Positions 30,058-39,929 of a stretch of DNA of 64,000 nucleotides are shown piece by piece. The notes under the pieces are model-generated. The model searched no databases. It saw nothing but the letters and a program-made list of their open reading frames with translations, and had not been told where the DNA came from. Positions within the stretch are counted from its first letter, which is position 1, and each line of letters opens with the position of its first letter. The DNA is from Chlorops oryzae (taxonomy: Eukaryota > Arthropoda > Insecta > Diptera > Chloropidae). The stretch covers positions 36,845,502-36,909,501 of the forward strand of contig CM035808.1 of NCBI GenBank assembly GCA_020466095.1, written 5' to 3'. Made by a program: the position numbers and the translations under genes.

Positions 30058-33000
30058 CGGCAGGTGCGAATGGTGGCCAGAGTCGATTAATGAAAGCAGC
30101 TTATGGCTATTAAAGTGTCTTAATCTCTTGTGAAGTCGCCACCATTAAACAAGGAAATGGCTACTCGGAATGAGTGAGAAATCGAAATTCTGGAATATCC
30201 TTAAAGCAGGGGCCTCATGGTACATAGGAAGCTATTTTTAATTTTTTTCTCTTTCTTTTTCAATGCATTTGTCCGCCTAAAATTGTGAATATCTGAACTC
30301 CGGATGTAGAAAAGGGTTAACGCTTTAAATATGCCCCGTTCTCTTCAATCTCGCCATCCATAGACACGATGCGATGGTGACAAAGTAAAATTGCCTTTAT
30401 TTATTAATGTAAATTTCAGCTCCCCTTTAACTGCCTCAGCTAAACCGGCATTTCTAAGCTATGTGTATGTATAATCACCATCCACCCACAAAAAAAGTCA
30501 AGAGTCTCCAGGCTATTAGGGGCCGTGCTATACGCTTCAGTAAGCCCGACGTCATGTTCATTTCCGTAGTTGCCAGACCTCATCATCAATAATGTGTCCT
30601 TCCACGAATGCGTAACGCGGCAACGTGGCGCTCCGTTCCTCCCGAAATTTGCGCGTTCTTATCGCCATCGCCATCGTCGTCGCCATCGTCATCATCAAAT
30701 TTATCCAATTCTCTAAGGAGGCAGTCAAGAGAATGCAGTCGAAGAAAAACGAACGTAATCAGCAAAATTTTACACACGTACCTACCCCCGAAAACGTCGC
30801 ACTTCTTGATATTAGGCCATTTCGATTGCCACACACAGAAAAAAAAAAATAAATAAAAAAGAACGCAGCGCTCAACTGCATCTAAAGCCGCATCACGATG
30901 TCGCCGCCGCCGCCGCCACCGCCAACTTCGCGTATCATTCACGGCTGCCAAAAACAACATCAACGACGCCAACATCCAACGCGATAAGCACACAGCAACA
31001 ACAATAATCGCAACAATAAAGAAGAAAAGGACGAAGAGTACTATGATGGGCGACGACGATGACGATGACGATGGTGACGGGACAGCGGCTGAGGCAAACG
31101 TCGAGGCTGCGATGACGACGAAAATTAATGGAAACTTTTTGAAAAGTCTTTGGAAAAACAACGCTTGATGGAGAAAAACGGCTTAAAAGGATCCTGGCAG
31201 CCATCAGAGACGAAACTATACGTTACGAAAAGAAACGAAACGGAACGGAACGAAACGCAAGACGACCGACTGAGCGGAGAAGAGGAAAGTGCAAGAAATG
31301 ACAGCGGCGAATGCGACATTTACGTTGCGCTGGCGGACGTGTCTTGCCCTCCAACAGACCGCCATCAGTCCTTTCGGCCGTCCTTCCGTTTCGTTTCGTT
31401 TCGTTCGGTCTCGTTCCGTCAGGCATCGATTGTCGTCGGGCAGCTGTTTTAAGTGTGTGTGCTGCGTAAGTTTTTTGCTGCCATGTGGGCGTGGGCTATA
31501 ACCTATTGACTCCCTATCCACCATCCAGTCCTAGTCAGCTCCCTTCCTCCCTCCTCCCGCTATTGGAATAGCAGATGAGGCAAAATGTCGTTACGTCGGC
31601 AATTTTGCAGTTGATTGCAATTTTCGTGCGCAATTTTCTTTTATTATTTCAGTTTCAGTCCGACCCTGCCTTGCCGGCCCCTCGTCATGTTCGTCTCCCT
31701 TGTCCCTCTTCGCACTCTTCCGAATTTTCCGAAAGCCCATCAAATCATTACTGTCACCGTCAGCGTTCTCGTTGGGCTTTGTTGCTGCTCCTCCTTCTGT
31801 TGTTGTTGTTGTGTTGCTATTTTTGTTTTACGCCGTTTGGCAACACTGGCACTGCACTTTTGCGTTACGTGACGGGAGTGCTGAACGCCTCAGTTTTGGC
31901 CTACGAACACAGCGCTCGGCCGTTTTTCTTCGCCTTTCTTTTTCTTTTTCAGCTTCTTGTTCCTTTTTGGCTCGCAGGTGGAAATTTCATTTTGAGCTCA
32001 GGAAATTAGATTTTCCTTAAAAAAAAAAATTAATAAAAAAAATTAAATATGAAAAACTAAAATAGAGAAAAATAGATTTTGCATCGAGTCTTGCGTCTTG
32101 AGGTGTGCTGTGTCCTTTGAGGCGTAAAATGGTTTTTAGCGAGCAACGCGTTCGAAAAGACTTCAAACACTGCCGAACTCATTAAATTTTGATGTTGGCT
32201 CATGTTGTCCTAACCATCAAGGCTTTTTAGACGCAAATGAAAAGAAAATTCTTCTCGCACCATTTCATCCAGCCATCCAGAGTGATATGGAATTTAGGGC
32301 AGAAGGAGAGGGTTCTTAAGAATTTTGTGTTTTAAAGCGCTTAACACAGATAACACAGTCGGGACACAATGGAGAAAATGACGCCCACCCGCTTTAAGTA
32401 AAAAAAAAAGACCTTTATAAACATTTTTACATGATTTGCCGCGCGGCGCGACTGCCGTCTCCGATTGAGAGGCTTACATACTGTCTACAGGTTGGGCAAG
32501 GACTACTTAAAGCTTGAGCAGAAAATTTATAATAAAAGTCGATTTTATATAGAGTGAAATAATTTTTGAAAGGCCTGTTCATGTTACCGAGGCTGTTCAT
32601 CCTATCGAGGCACAATTTCCTTATGTTTAATTTGTTTCATTTGTTTCAAATATGTACCTAAAAAAATTAACACGAAAGGTACAAAAACAATTTTTTCATT
32701 TAAAAAGATTTTTCGCTTTCCACAGACTTAAGACGTGAACGTGTAAACAGTAATAAAAATCTTACGTTATTAAAGGACAGCCCCTTAAGAAATTTTTAGC
32801 AAAACTTTTTTTTTTTGAAATTTTGAGTATATTTTCATTTAAAACAAACAATTTTTTTTTTAACGCAAAAATTTCATACAAAAATAGAATTTTTTGAAAT
32901 TCTACAGCTCGTAAACGGTTCCACTAAGAGAGTTTTGTCTGAAAACAAAAAACGTTTCTCTTGACTCGACCTATCGATGGTTTGATTTTTTACAAAAGTT

Positions 33001-33492
33001 TTTTTGTTCCTGGGATCTACAACTCGTCGCTACTCTTCAAAAACCAAGTAAGCGCCAATTTCTCGAAAATGACTTTTTTGGTTTTTATGGTAGAAAAGTA
33101 TATTTCCTATGAGTTGGCAGTCTCATCTTGACAAGTCTGTATGAAAAAAACAAAATTGAGGCTAATTCAAAAACCTCGTAAGTGCCATACAAAATGAAAA
33201 TTTCATGCAAAACCTTCTTTTCGGCTCATAAATAATTTTAAAAAAAATATAATTTTTCTCATTTGTAAACAGACAAGTAGTGCAGAAGTAGTGAAATTTC
33301 CGGCTGGGTCATACGATGTTTGTAAACCTTAACACGCTCTAACCTGATATGAACGCTTTGAGTTAAAGTATCGGGTTATGTACTTAACCCCTATAGTGAG
33401 AACACAGCATAAGACTAAATAGCTTTGAACATAATGGGTAGTGTCTCATTTACGTTTTTTTTAAAGCCTTTTTAAGACTGCGTTAACAAGGG
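30058..33492. other. Unannotated, with a CpG-richer patch at 30530-32035
   Basis: The CpG-richer part has ATCGCC-type, GCCGCC and GACGAT triplet tracts (30660-30700, 30900-30920, 31045-31075), two facing stretches of GAAAC/CGAAC pentamers (31218-31260) and GTTTC pentamers (31385-31410), a TTG run (31780-31815), and frames open on both strands. TTTTCTTTTATTATTTCAG ending near 31650 is acceptor-like. From 32040 it is AT-rich again, with nothing recognised. A leader or regulatory region of an unseen gene is possible. Confidence 0.4.
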
Positions 33493-33564
33493 GCGTCGGT
33501 GGTGTAATGGTTAGCATAGTTGCCTTCCAAGCAGTTGATCCGGGTTCGATTCCCGGCCGACGCA
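33493..33564 (+). tRNA. tRNA-Gly(TCC)
   Basis: Third tRNA-Gly copy. The 72-base cloverleaf has acceptor GCGTCGG/CCGACGC, anticodon loop CTTCCAA and T loop TTCGATT. It is followed by CTTAAA and a T6 terminator. The 5' flank differs from the copies at 14861 and 18769 (GTTAACAAGG). No TTAACCC-type array follows this copy. Confidence 0.97.
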
Positions 33565-33889
33565 CTTAAATTTTTTATTTTTTTATTGCTCGTACATTTA
33601 TCGCAACTATATGTTTTGAATTTTATTACAGTTCAGGGTTATTTTGGGCAGCCAAACATCCCCCCAAAATTCAGATGCTGCAGCTAATGAATGTGTTATT
33701 TAGTTTTTTTTTAGTTATAAATTGGAAACATTTGTACTATTTATTTTCATCAAGATTATCACCACGACATCTGACGGACTCAGACCATAAATTTTCTGAA
33801 ATATTGAAATGGCTAAGTTAAGCGATAAACAAGCAAGCAAAGAGGAGTAGTAGCACCTCTTATAAGCAAACCGGATACATACACCGAAA
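33565..33889. other. Unannotated stretch
   Basis: Nothing recognised between the tRNA-Gly terminator and the MITE. Confidence 0.5.
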
Positions 33890-33891
33890 AA

Positions 33892-34408
33892 AATCCGCCT
33901 GATCCGAAGATTGATAAACCCGTATCAATCCTCGTATAAATTGAAAAATATCAATTTTGCATTAAAAAATATCAGACTGATTATTTATATTCAAGTTAAT
34001 ATTTTTTAATATTCTCTGATACGAAAATCATCAAATTGATACGGAAATGTTTTACACTTGCGTATCAATTATTTCGTATTAATCTTACATTTTCAATATG
34101 CCGTGCAATTCTGGTGATAAATTACATTTTTAATATCTTTTCCATATTAGATCAGTATCAAAACTATATTTTGCGTATCAATATCTCCATAAATCTTATC
34201 AAATTGTCCGTTTTAGTATCAATTTGAAATTTTTTTCATTTAAAATATTGTCATGCATTCATGTCAAATTTACTTTTTTTCGTATATAAAATAGTATAGA
34301 ATTGATACGGACAGGTAGTATAATTTTAATAATATTGCGTATCGGCTCACATTTGTAAGTGAAAAATATCAATATTATGACGATTTCGTATACATTTTTT
34401 TTTCGGTG
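33892..34408. mobile_element. MITE, ~517 bp, CACCGAAAAAAA ends with TA duplication
   Basis: The ends TA-CACCGAAAAAAAT and TTTTTTTTCGGTG-TA form a perfect inverted repeat of about 12 bp with a TA duplication. The interior contains many copies of CGTATCAAT, TTGATACG and the shorter TATCAA in both orientations (for example near 33935, 34015, 34040, 34063, 34170, 34300 and 34340). No transposase frame. Such dense short motifs could be transposase or host-factor binding sites; that is inference. Confidence 0.8.
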
Positions 34409-36388
34409 TAGAATAACCCCAAATAGAACCCTCAAAGTTTAATAAAAGATGGCAGCAAAATAAGACGAACGAACCTTCCATTTTTACATGGAAAAATATT
34501 TACCGAAAAAAAAAACGAAAACACCGAAGAAAAGATTCGTATAGATGCACTTTTATCGTTCAATTCTATGGTAGCCATGGATTCATGGCAACTATTAAAC
34601 CTTTCATCCAACGCCATCAAAAACGTAATTTTTTTTCTTTTTCCTCGATTTTCTTGTTCCTTTTTGATGCTGTCAGCCGGACACATTCGCCACGTGATGG
34701 ATTGCAATAGGAGTGACATTTTTATTTCAGTGATGGACGACGTCGCTATCGCCCGCCATGTCACGTTGCTGTTGATGCGGATGCAAAAATGGTGGATGGC
34801 GGAAAAGGCCGCCATCAAAGTGTGATGCAAGTTGGCAGCAAATAATCAAGCGCTTAATGGCGGCGTGCGGGGGTGAGGCAAATCACTAGAGACGATAGTT
34901 AGAGGTTGGAAGAGCTCTTGATAATAATAGAAATTCAATCGAAAAGTATACAAATCGCGCTTCCATTATTCTTGATGAGAAATTAACCGATTGTTGATGA
35001 ATGCCAAAAAATTAAAAATTCCATCTTTCAACTTCCGGTTGGCATTTCATCAATTAAGTACATCCGGTGACAAATTAAATGCACTCACGAAATTTTCACA
35101 TAATTGGTTAATTTCGTTTTATTAAAGAACAAGTTTTTTTTTTTTTTCGCATTTTCGTTTTTCCTTGAAAGTGAAAATGAGCACAAGAATTCAAAACTCT
35201 CGAAATGAGGTTGAGGTTTTCCTGAAATTCAAAAAATGAAAAAAAAAAGATTAAAATTGAATGAAGGAAAATTCTGAACTGCAGACAGCTTCTAGACAAA
35301 TGCACAAGCAGACAGACATCGAGTCAAGCGGATAGATATACGCAGCGAAAGTTTTCCCCCAGAAACAACAACAACCACATTAGATACTAACAAGAGCAAC
35401 ACCAAAGAGAATTGCAACAACAATGCAATGGTTGTCGTCTATTCAAAAGCAGCGCAGCGTAGAATTTTATTATCCTTATTTCAAGTTTTCAAAGTTATTG
35501 CAAAGTGGAAACTTTGAATGTCTGCTGGTGGTGGTGGTGGTGTTGTTGTTGCTGCTCCCGCTGCTGCTGCTGCTGCACTTACCGTTGCAATTCGAGCAAC
35601 AAATTCAACAACAGCAACAACAACTTAAGTACAATAAAAGATATGGAAAACTTTGCAGACGCTGGAATGCGTTGCGTTGAGAGTATCTCTCGTACCCACA
35701 TCGTCCTTGTGATGATCAGCTATTTGTTTTGTTGTTGTTGCTGCTGCTGGTGCTACTGATGGTGCTGCTGCTGTTCTTGGGAACGCGCGCGAAAATCAAA
35801 AAGCGCACATTTTCATACAATACCAAGCGACTTTGATACGACTTTTCCCATCGGGTCGTATTTTTCTGAATCTTTTTTTTTTGCTTTTTCCCCCAATTTG
35901 CTCCACTTTTATTTGCTCTAAGCGTCCTCCATATATTTGAGTGTTCGCGTCTTGGCGTATATACCCACCGAGGGTGCCTGTGTACTAGTCATTGTATCAG
36001 CAGCAGCGCATCTAGGGCAAATAGTTTTGCTCCAGTTGAAGTTTTTAACAAAAGTTGAGCACTTTGCCAAGTGGCATCGAAATTAATGGAGTAGGTCTGG
36101 AGTATTCTTAAAGAGTACTTGGGAAAAAGCTGAAACTATTCAAATTCTCCCCATAAGATCTCAAATTAATAAAGGTCGTTTAGAGGTCACCAATGTGCGC
36201 ACCCAAATTATCTATACGTACAGTATTCAAAAATTAGCTAATGGAAGAATACGTTGAAGACCTTGAAAGGGCTTAAAGCTGCATTGAAAGACAATCGGAA
36301 ATGAAAATTTTTAATTTTTTTATAAAGTTATTAGGCATAATTCATGGTTTGATCTTAGAAAGCCTATTAAGCGAGACAATGGATATGG
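34409..36388. other. Unannotated stretch with triplet tracts
   Basis: CTG/GTG/GTT triplet tracts lie at 35523-35576 and 35728-35773, typical of fly exons and introns alike. Two overlapping frames on opposite strands at 34432-34830 have no recognisable motif. Confidence 0.45.
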
Positions 36389-36460
36389 GCGTCGGTGGTG
36401 TAATGGTTAGCATAGTTGCCTTCCAAGCAGTTGATCCGGGTTCGATTCCCGGCCGACGCA
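36389..36460 (+). tRNA. tRNA-Gly(TCC)
   Basis: Fourth tRNA-Gly copy, with the same 72 bases as the others. CTTAA and a T6 run follow as terminator. A TTAACCC-type array begins about 54 bases downstream in the sense orientation (AACCCTTTACTGCGTGATG). Confidence 0.97.
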
Positions 36461-36513
36461 CTTAATTTTTTAATTTAAAAAAAAATTTTTTTTTTAATTT
36501 TGTTGGTTTTGTC

Positions 36514-36775
36514 AACCCTTTACTGCGTGATGTATTATATTAGTGGAAAGAATTGTTTGGTAGCAAATTGTTTTATTAACCCGTTACTGCGAGATAAATT
36601 TAAAAAAAAAATTTTCGCAATCAATGTGTTTATTAGCCCTTAAACAAATTTTTTGGCAGTGACTGGTTTTATGAACCCATTACTGCATGATATATTAGGT
36701 ACTCATTGCAATTAAAAATATGTTTCCCTCACTTATTCAAGATATCATGCAGTAAACCATTAAATCGATTGAAAA
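36514..36775. repeat. TTAACCC-type array downstream of tRNA-Gly
   Basis: Units start at CAACCCTTTACTGCGTGATG (36515), TTAACCCGTTACTGCGAGAT (36577), TTAGCCCTTAAAC (36631) and GAACCCATTACTGCATGAT (36673), spaced about 40-65 bp. An inverted unit (ATCATGCAGTAAACC) ends the block near 36765. Confidence 0.75.
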
Positions 36776-37549
36776 ATTGAAAAATAGTCCCGATTAAATT
36801 TCAATTTTCAATTTTTTCCAATTTATAGGTACATTAAGATTAATCTTATGTTGTTCATCGTATGTGCGGTGGTAGATAGAATAGCAATCATTACGCATTA
36901 ATTAATTTCATTTCATTTATATTACAATAAGGAAAAAAATTATTTATTGGTACGATAACCACAGCCAGTCTTATATGCTTTCCAGACGTAGAACGAAATC
37001 TCGAGATTTCAAACAATTTTAGAAGAAATTTGACATTTGAAATATCAGGCGATTTCAATTTTGTTCTGAAATCCCGAGATTTCGTTGTTGAATTTCGTTG
37101 GGAAATTCCAGCCTGAATATCCAGCTACTATTCATGCAATACGTACTGTAAGGGTAATGACTAAGCTATTACCTGTCAGGCAATATTTTAGGCCTGAAAA
37201 CTCCACTGTGTATAAAAGCCGTTTCGTTCGAAAAATATGTAAAATCAATTTTTATTTTTGATTTTTAAAATGATTATCAGAAATAATAATTATTTTTCGA
37301 TTTCAAGATAAGTATCGTAAAATAAAACTTATTTTCTGACTTTGAAATAAAAATCGAAATGTAAGACCTATTCTATGATTTATAAATAAATCTTACGATT
37401 TAATAGATATTTTTCAATTTTTATATAAGTATTAGAAAATATGTCCCATTTTGTAAAATGTTGAAAAAAATTATTAAAAAATACTTATTTTTTAATTTCT
37501 TTCAAAATGTTTTGAAATTACTATTAAAATGTAATTTTTATAATAAATC
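36776..37549. other. Unannotated; part with AAATCG/CGATTT short palindromes (37220-37549)
   Basis: From about 37220 the AT-rich DNA repeats TTTCGATTT, AAATCG, TTACGATTT and ATAAGTAT in both orientations. It resembles the interiors of the inverted-repeat elements here, but terminal repeats were not found. Confidence 0.4.
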
Positions 37550-38297
37550 TTATAATTGTTGCGGTCCCTGATAAAAAGCCTAAAACTACGATTGGATTTT
37601 AAACAATTTGGTAATGAATTGCACAGTTTGGTAGCACTTACGAAAAACATTCTAGGACTCATCAGAAATTTATTAGCAGGAATAATCAGATTTATGTTAG
37701 AGTGCGATTGGATTGACCAAATTAATCTAGGTGAAAAGATATCGGGGGTCTGAGTATAAATGAGTCAATGCAGGAAATTTAGGTTCATTACATTAAAGAA
37801 GTTCGATGTGTCGCAATTGAGTATTATTGGGGAGTATGTCAAAATGTGATCACTGATCATATCTTCTCAGCAGAAAAATATATCTCGCTGCATTGTTTAT
37901 AGCTAACTGCAATTTTTGTCTTGAAGCAGTATCAGGATTTCCGTAGACTATAGCACCATATGACATACTTACTTAATTGGAATTAAGTGCGTTTTTAAAA
38001 GTCGTAATTTGACTTCCTGGGAGCGAAGGCTGGAAGAAGACCACAACTTCTTGATAACAATATGCATTTTATTTACAGTAACATTAACGTGATTCCAGCA
38101 GGTTAGATTTCTATTAACGATAAAGGCAAGGCTTTTAACACTATGCTCAAACTTAATAGCAGTATTGTTAATATAAATTTTAGGAATAGAGTTCAAGACA
38201 GAAGCCACCTGAGAGATTCGCAACGCTTGAGTTTCTGTTTCAAGGCATTGGACTCTGCCCATTCCCTTATTCTTTCTAAATCTTCATTAAATTTTGC
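37550..38297 (-). pseudogene. Non-LTR retrotransposon reverse transcriptase, decayed C-terminal part
   Basis: Read on the minus strand in three broken frames, the order of motifs is that of the end of an insect LINE reverse transcriptase and the part beyond it. First comes REWAESNA with upstream NEDLERI, then ALRISQ, IYINNTAIKF and VKSLAFIVNRNLTCW (the conserved block after the catalytic domain). Then YGAIVYGNPD, KLQLAINNAARYIF and, near the end, the WNSLP-like CNSLPNCLKS with FRLFIRD. At least two frameshifts and two in-frame stops break it. The catalytic YXDD region would lie upstream and is not recognisable. Jockey-like clades are the likeliest source. Function is lost. Confidence 0.8.
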
Positions 38298-38588
38298 GAT
38301 TATAACTTAGAAAACATTGGATTGCTTTTTTTTTTAGTTTAAAATTATTCCACCTAAATTTTAAAATTAATTAAATAAATAAATAAAAAATCTTTCGAAA
38401 TATCTTTTATTTAATTGAGATTAATTATTAATTTTTCTTGATTAATTTACCATTATTGTGCATTATCAATAATTATAACCCAGTGTATAAAATAATCGAA
38501 AAAAACACAGTCTAATAGACGAAATTATACAAGCTTTGACTGGTCAATCAACAGGAGGAGACAGCTTTCCGACAGCAAGATCGCAAAG

Positions 38589-38600
38589 AATCAAACCCTA
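38589..38600. repeat. SINE target-site duplication, left copy (right copy 38842-38853)
   Basis: AATCAAACCCTA occurs at both borders of the SINE, a perfect 12 bp duplication. Confidence 0.9.
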
Positions 38601-38841
38601 GTAGTAGTAGGTTGAAGTGGTGCCATTAGCGTTAATCTGGATTGTGAAATATTCCACAGAAGTTTTCATTAATTATATGTGTATGTCGTCTTTTTTTGTA
38701 ATTGGACCCTAACATGCATTTTTTGAAAACCATGCTAGGCATTGAACAATTAACTCTGTTATTCGACCTTATAGCGGGATATCAAGCTTTGACCTGGGAT
38801 CAACAGCATAGACAGCATTCCGCTACGCTAATCCAGAGCCA
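38601..38841 (-). mobile_element. tRNA-derived SINE, divergent copy or subfamily
   Basis: On the minus strand it has a GGCTCTGGATTAGCGTAGCGG-like head, TTGATCCCAGG, a body with ATGCATGTTAGGGTCC- and GACATACACAT-like blocks, and CCACTTCAACCTAC leading into a (CTA)n tail. The B box is damaged. Many substitutions and small deletions separate it from the other three copies, yet the flanking 12 bp duplication is perfect. It lies 60 bases beyond the 3' end of the minus-strand tRNA-Gly, in the same orientation. Confidence 0.85.
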
Positions 38842-38900
38842 AATCAAACCCTAAAAAGGGAAATAAATTTTAATTGAAGAAAAATATAAAAAAAATCAAG

Positions 38901-38972
38901 TGCGTCGGCCGGGAATCGAACCCGGATCAACTGCTTGGAAGGCAACTATGCTAACCATTACACCACCGACGC
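38901..38972 (-). tRNA. tRNA-Gly(TCC)
   Basis: Fifth tRNA-Gly copy and the only one on the minus strand; it reads as the same 72 bases. Its 3' flank (minus strand CTTGATTTTTTTT) supplies the terminator. A SINE in the same orientation follows 60 bases downstream. Confidence 0.97.
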
Positions 38973-39361
38973 CCATTAATCTTCTCTCTCTATTTACTTT
39001 ATAAAGCGTGTTTTGGGTTTTTTAAGTTTTAAGATTTTATGGGGGAGTTGTTAAATTAAAGTTTCCAAAACACAGTCTTTTTGGATTTAATATCGTTTTG
39101 TGTTTTTTTTTTTGAGTCTATTATACATATTTGATCTCTAACAGAGATACATATGTACATATTTGGAATTAGACTTGGCTCTTTCGAACCATAGCGTTAA
39201 CAGATGTTCCCTTTGACCCTACAAAAAAATTAAAAACGCAGCAAGCAAAAATTTTGGAAGCGTGACTTCAAGATTCAATTAAACCAAAAGCGTATTTGTC
39301 GGGAGCCGACAGAACAATGCCTGCCCCATTCAAGACGAAATTACCCTGAAAATCGTGTCAT
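38973..39361. other. Unannotated stretch
   Basis: Nothing recognised. Confidence 0.5.
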
Positions 39362-39367
39362 AGTCTA

Positions 39368-39923
39368 AAGCTGCAATCATTCATGCATAAGACGGCATAA
39401 CAGAACATAACATAACATAAAATAACATAAGCGCTTTTTGAGTAGTCAGTGAAGACATAAGAAAACATAAGAGCACAGAAGAGGCAATGTTGCAATTTGC
39501 GCACATTGCGGAAAGGGGAAAAAATTTTTTTCCACAATTTCTCAAGAAATAATTAACAAAAGCTTGTAAATCAGTTCGGGACATGCCGAAAAGTAATAAA
39601 ATATATTTTACTTTAATAAAAACTTATATGCTTAATACTTTTTTAATATATTACAACATTAGTAATTGTGGCTTTTCGAGATTTTCACAAAAAGGGCAAA
39701 TGTGGCAGCTTTGGGAAGGAGTTGGCAGCACAAATTCAAATCAGCTGGCTCGAACTTACATAAAACTCATAAGAAAAATCTGTTTTCTACAGCTTCTTCT
39801 GTTCTGTTATGTTATGTTATGCCATCACTGACCACTTGCATACAACATGTATTGAATAGATAGAACCAGCTGATTATGCTATGTTATGTTATGCCGTCTT
39901 ATGCCATGAATGATTGCAGCTTA
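39368..39923. mobile_element. Long-TIR MITE with ACATAA tracts, ~556 bp
   Basis: The left arm AGCTGCAATCATTCATGC, ATAAGACGGCATAAC and (ACATA)n faces its complement at the right end: (TTATG)n, GTTATGCCGTCTTAT and CATGAATGATTGCAGCT. Inner blocks GTCAGTGAAGACATAAG and (inverted) GTCAGTGATGGCATAAC extend the arms to about 100 bp with indels. AGTCTA lies next to both ends (39362-39367, 39924-39929), a candidate 6 bp target duplication. No transposase. Confidence 0.75.
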
Positions 39924-39929
39924 AGTCTA

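Noticed and set aside
30586..31161. 191-codon minus-strand frame with Ser and Asp/Arg runs
   Set aside because: Generated by triplet repeats (GAT, GCC); overlapping frames are open on the other strand.
37204..38500. One inverted-repeat element spanning both CAGTGTATAAAA-like sites
   Set aside because: The two sites are in direct, not inverted, orientation and enclose unrelated LINE and palindromic sequence.
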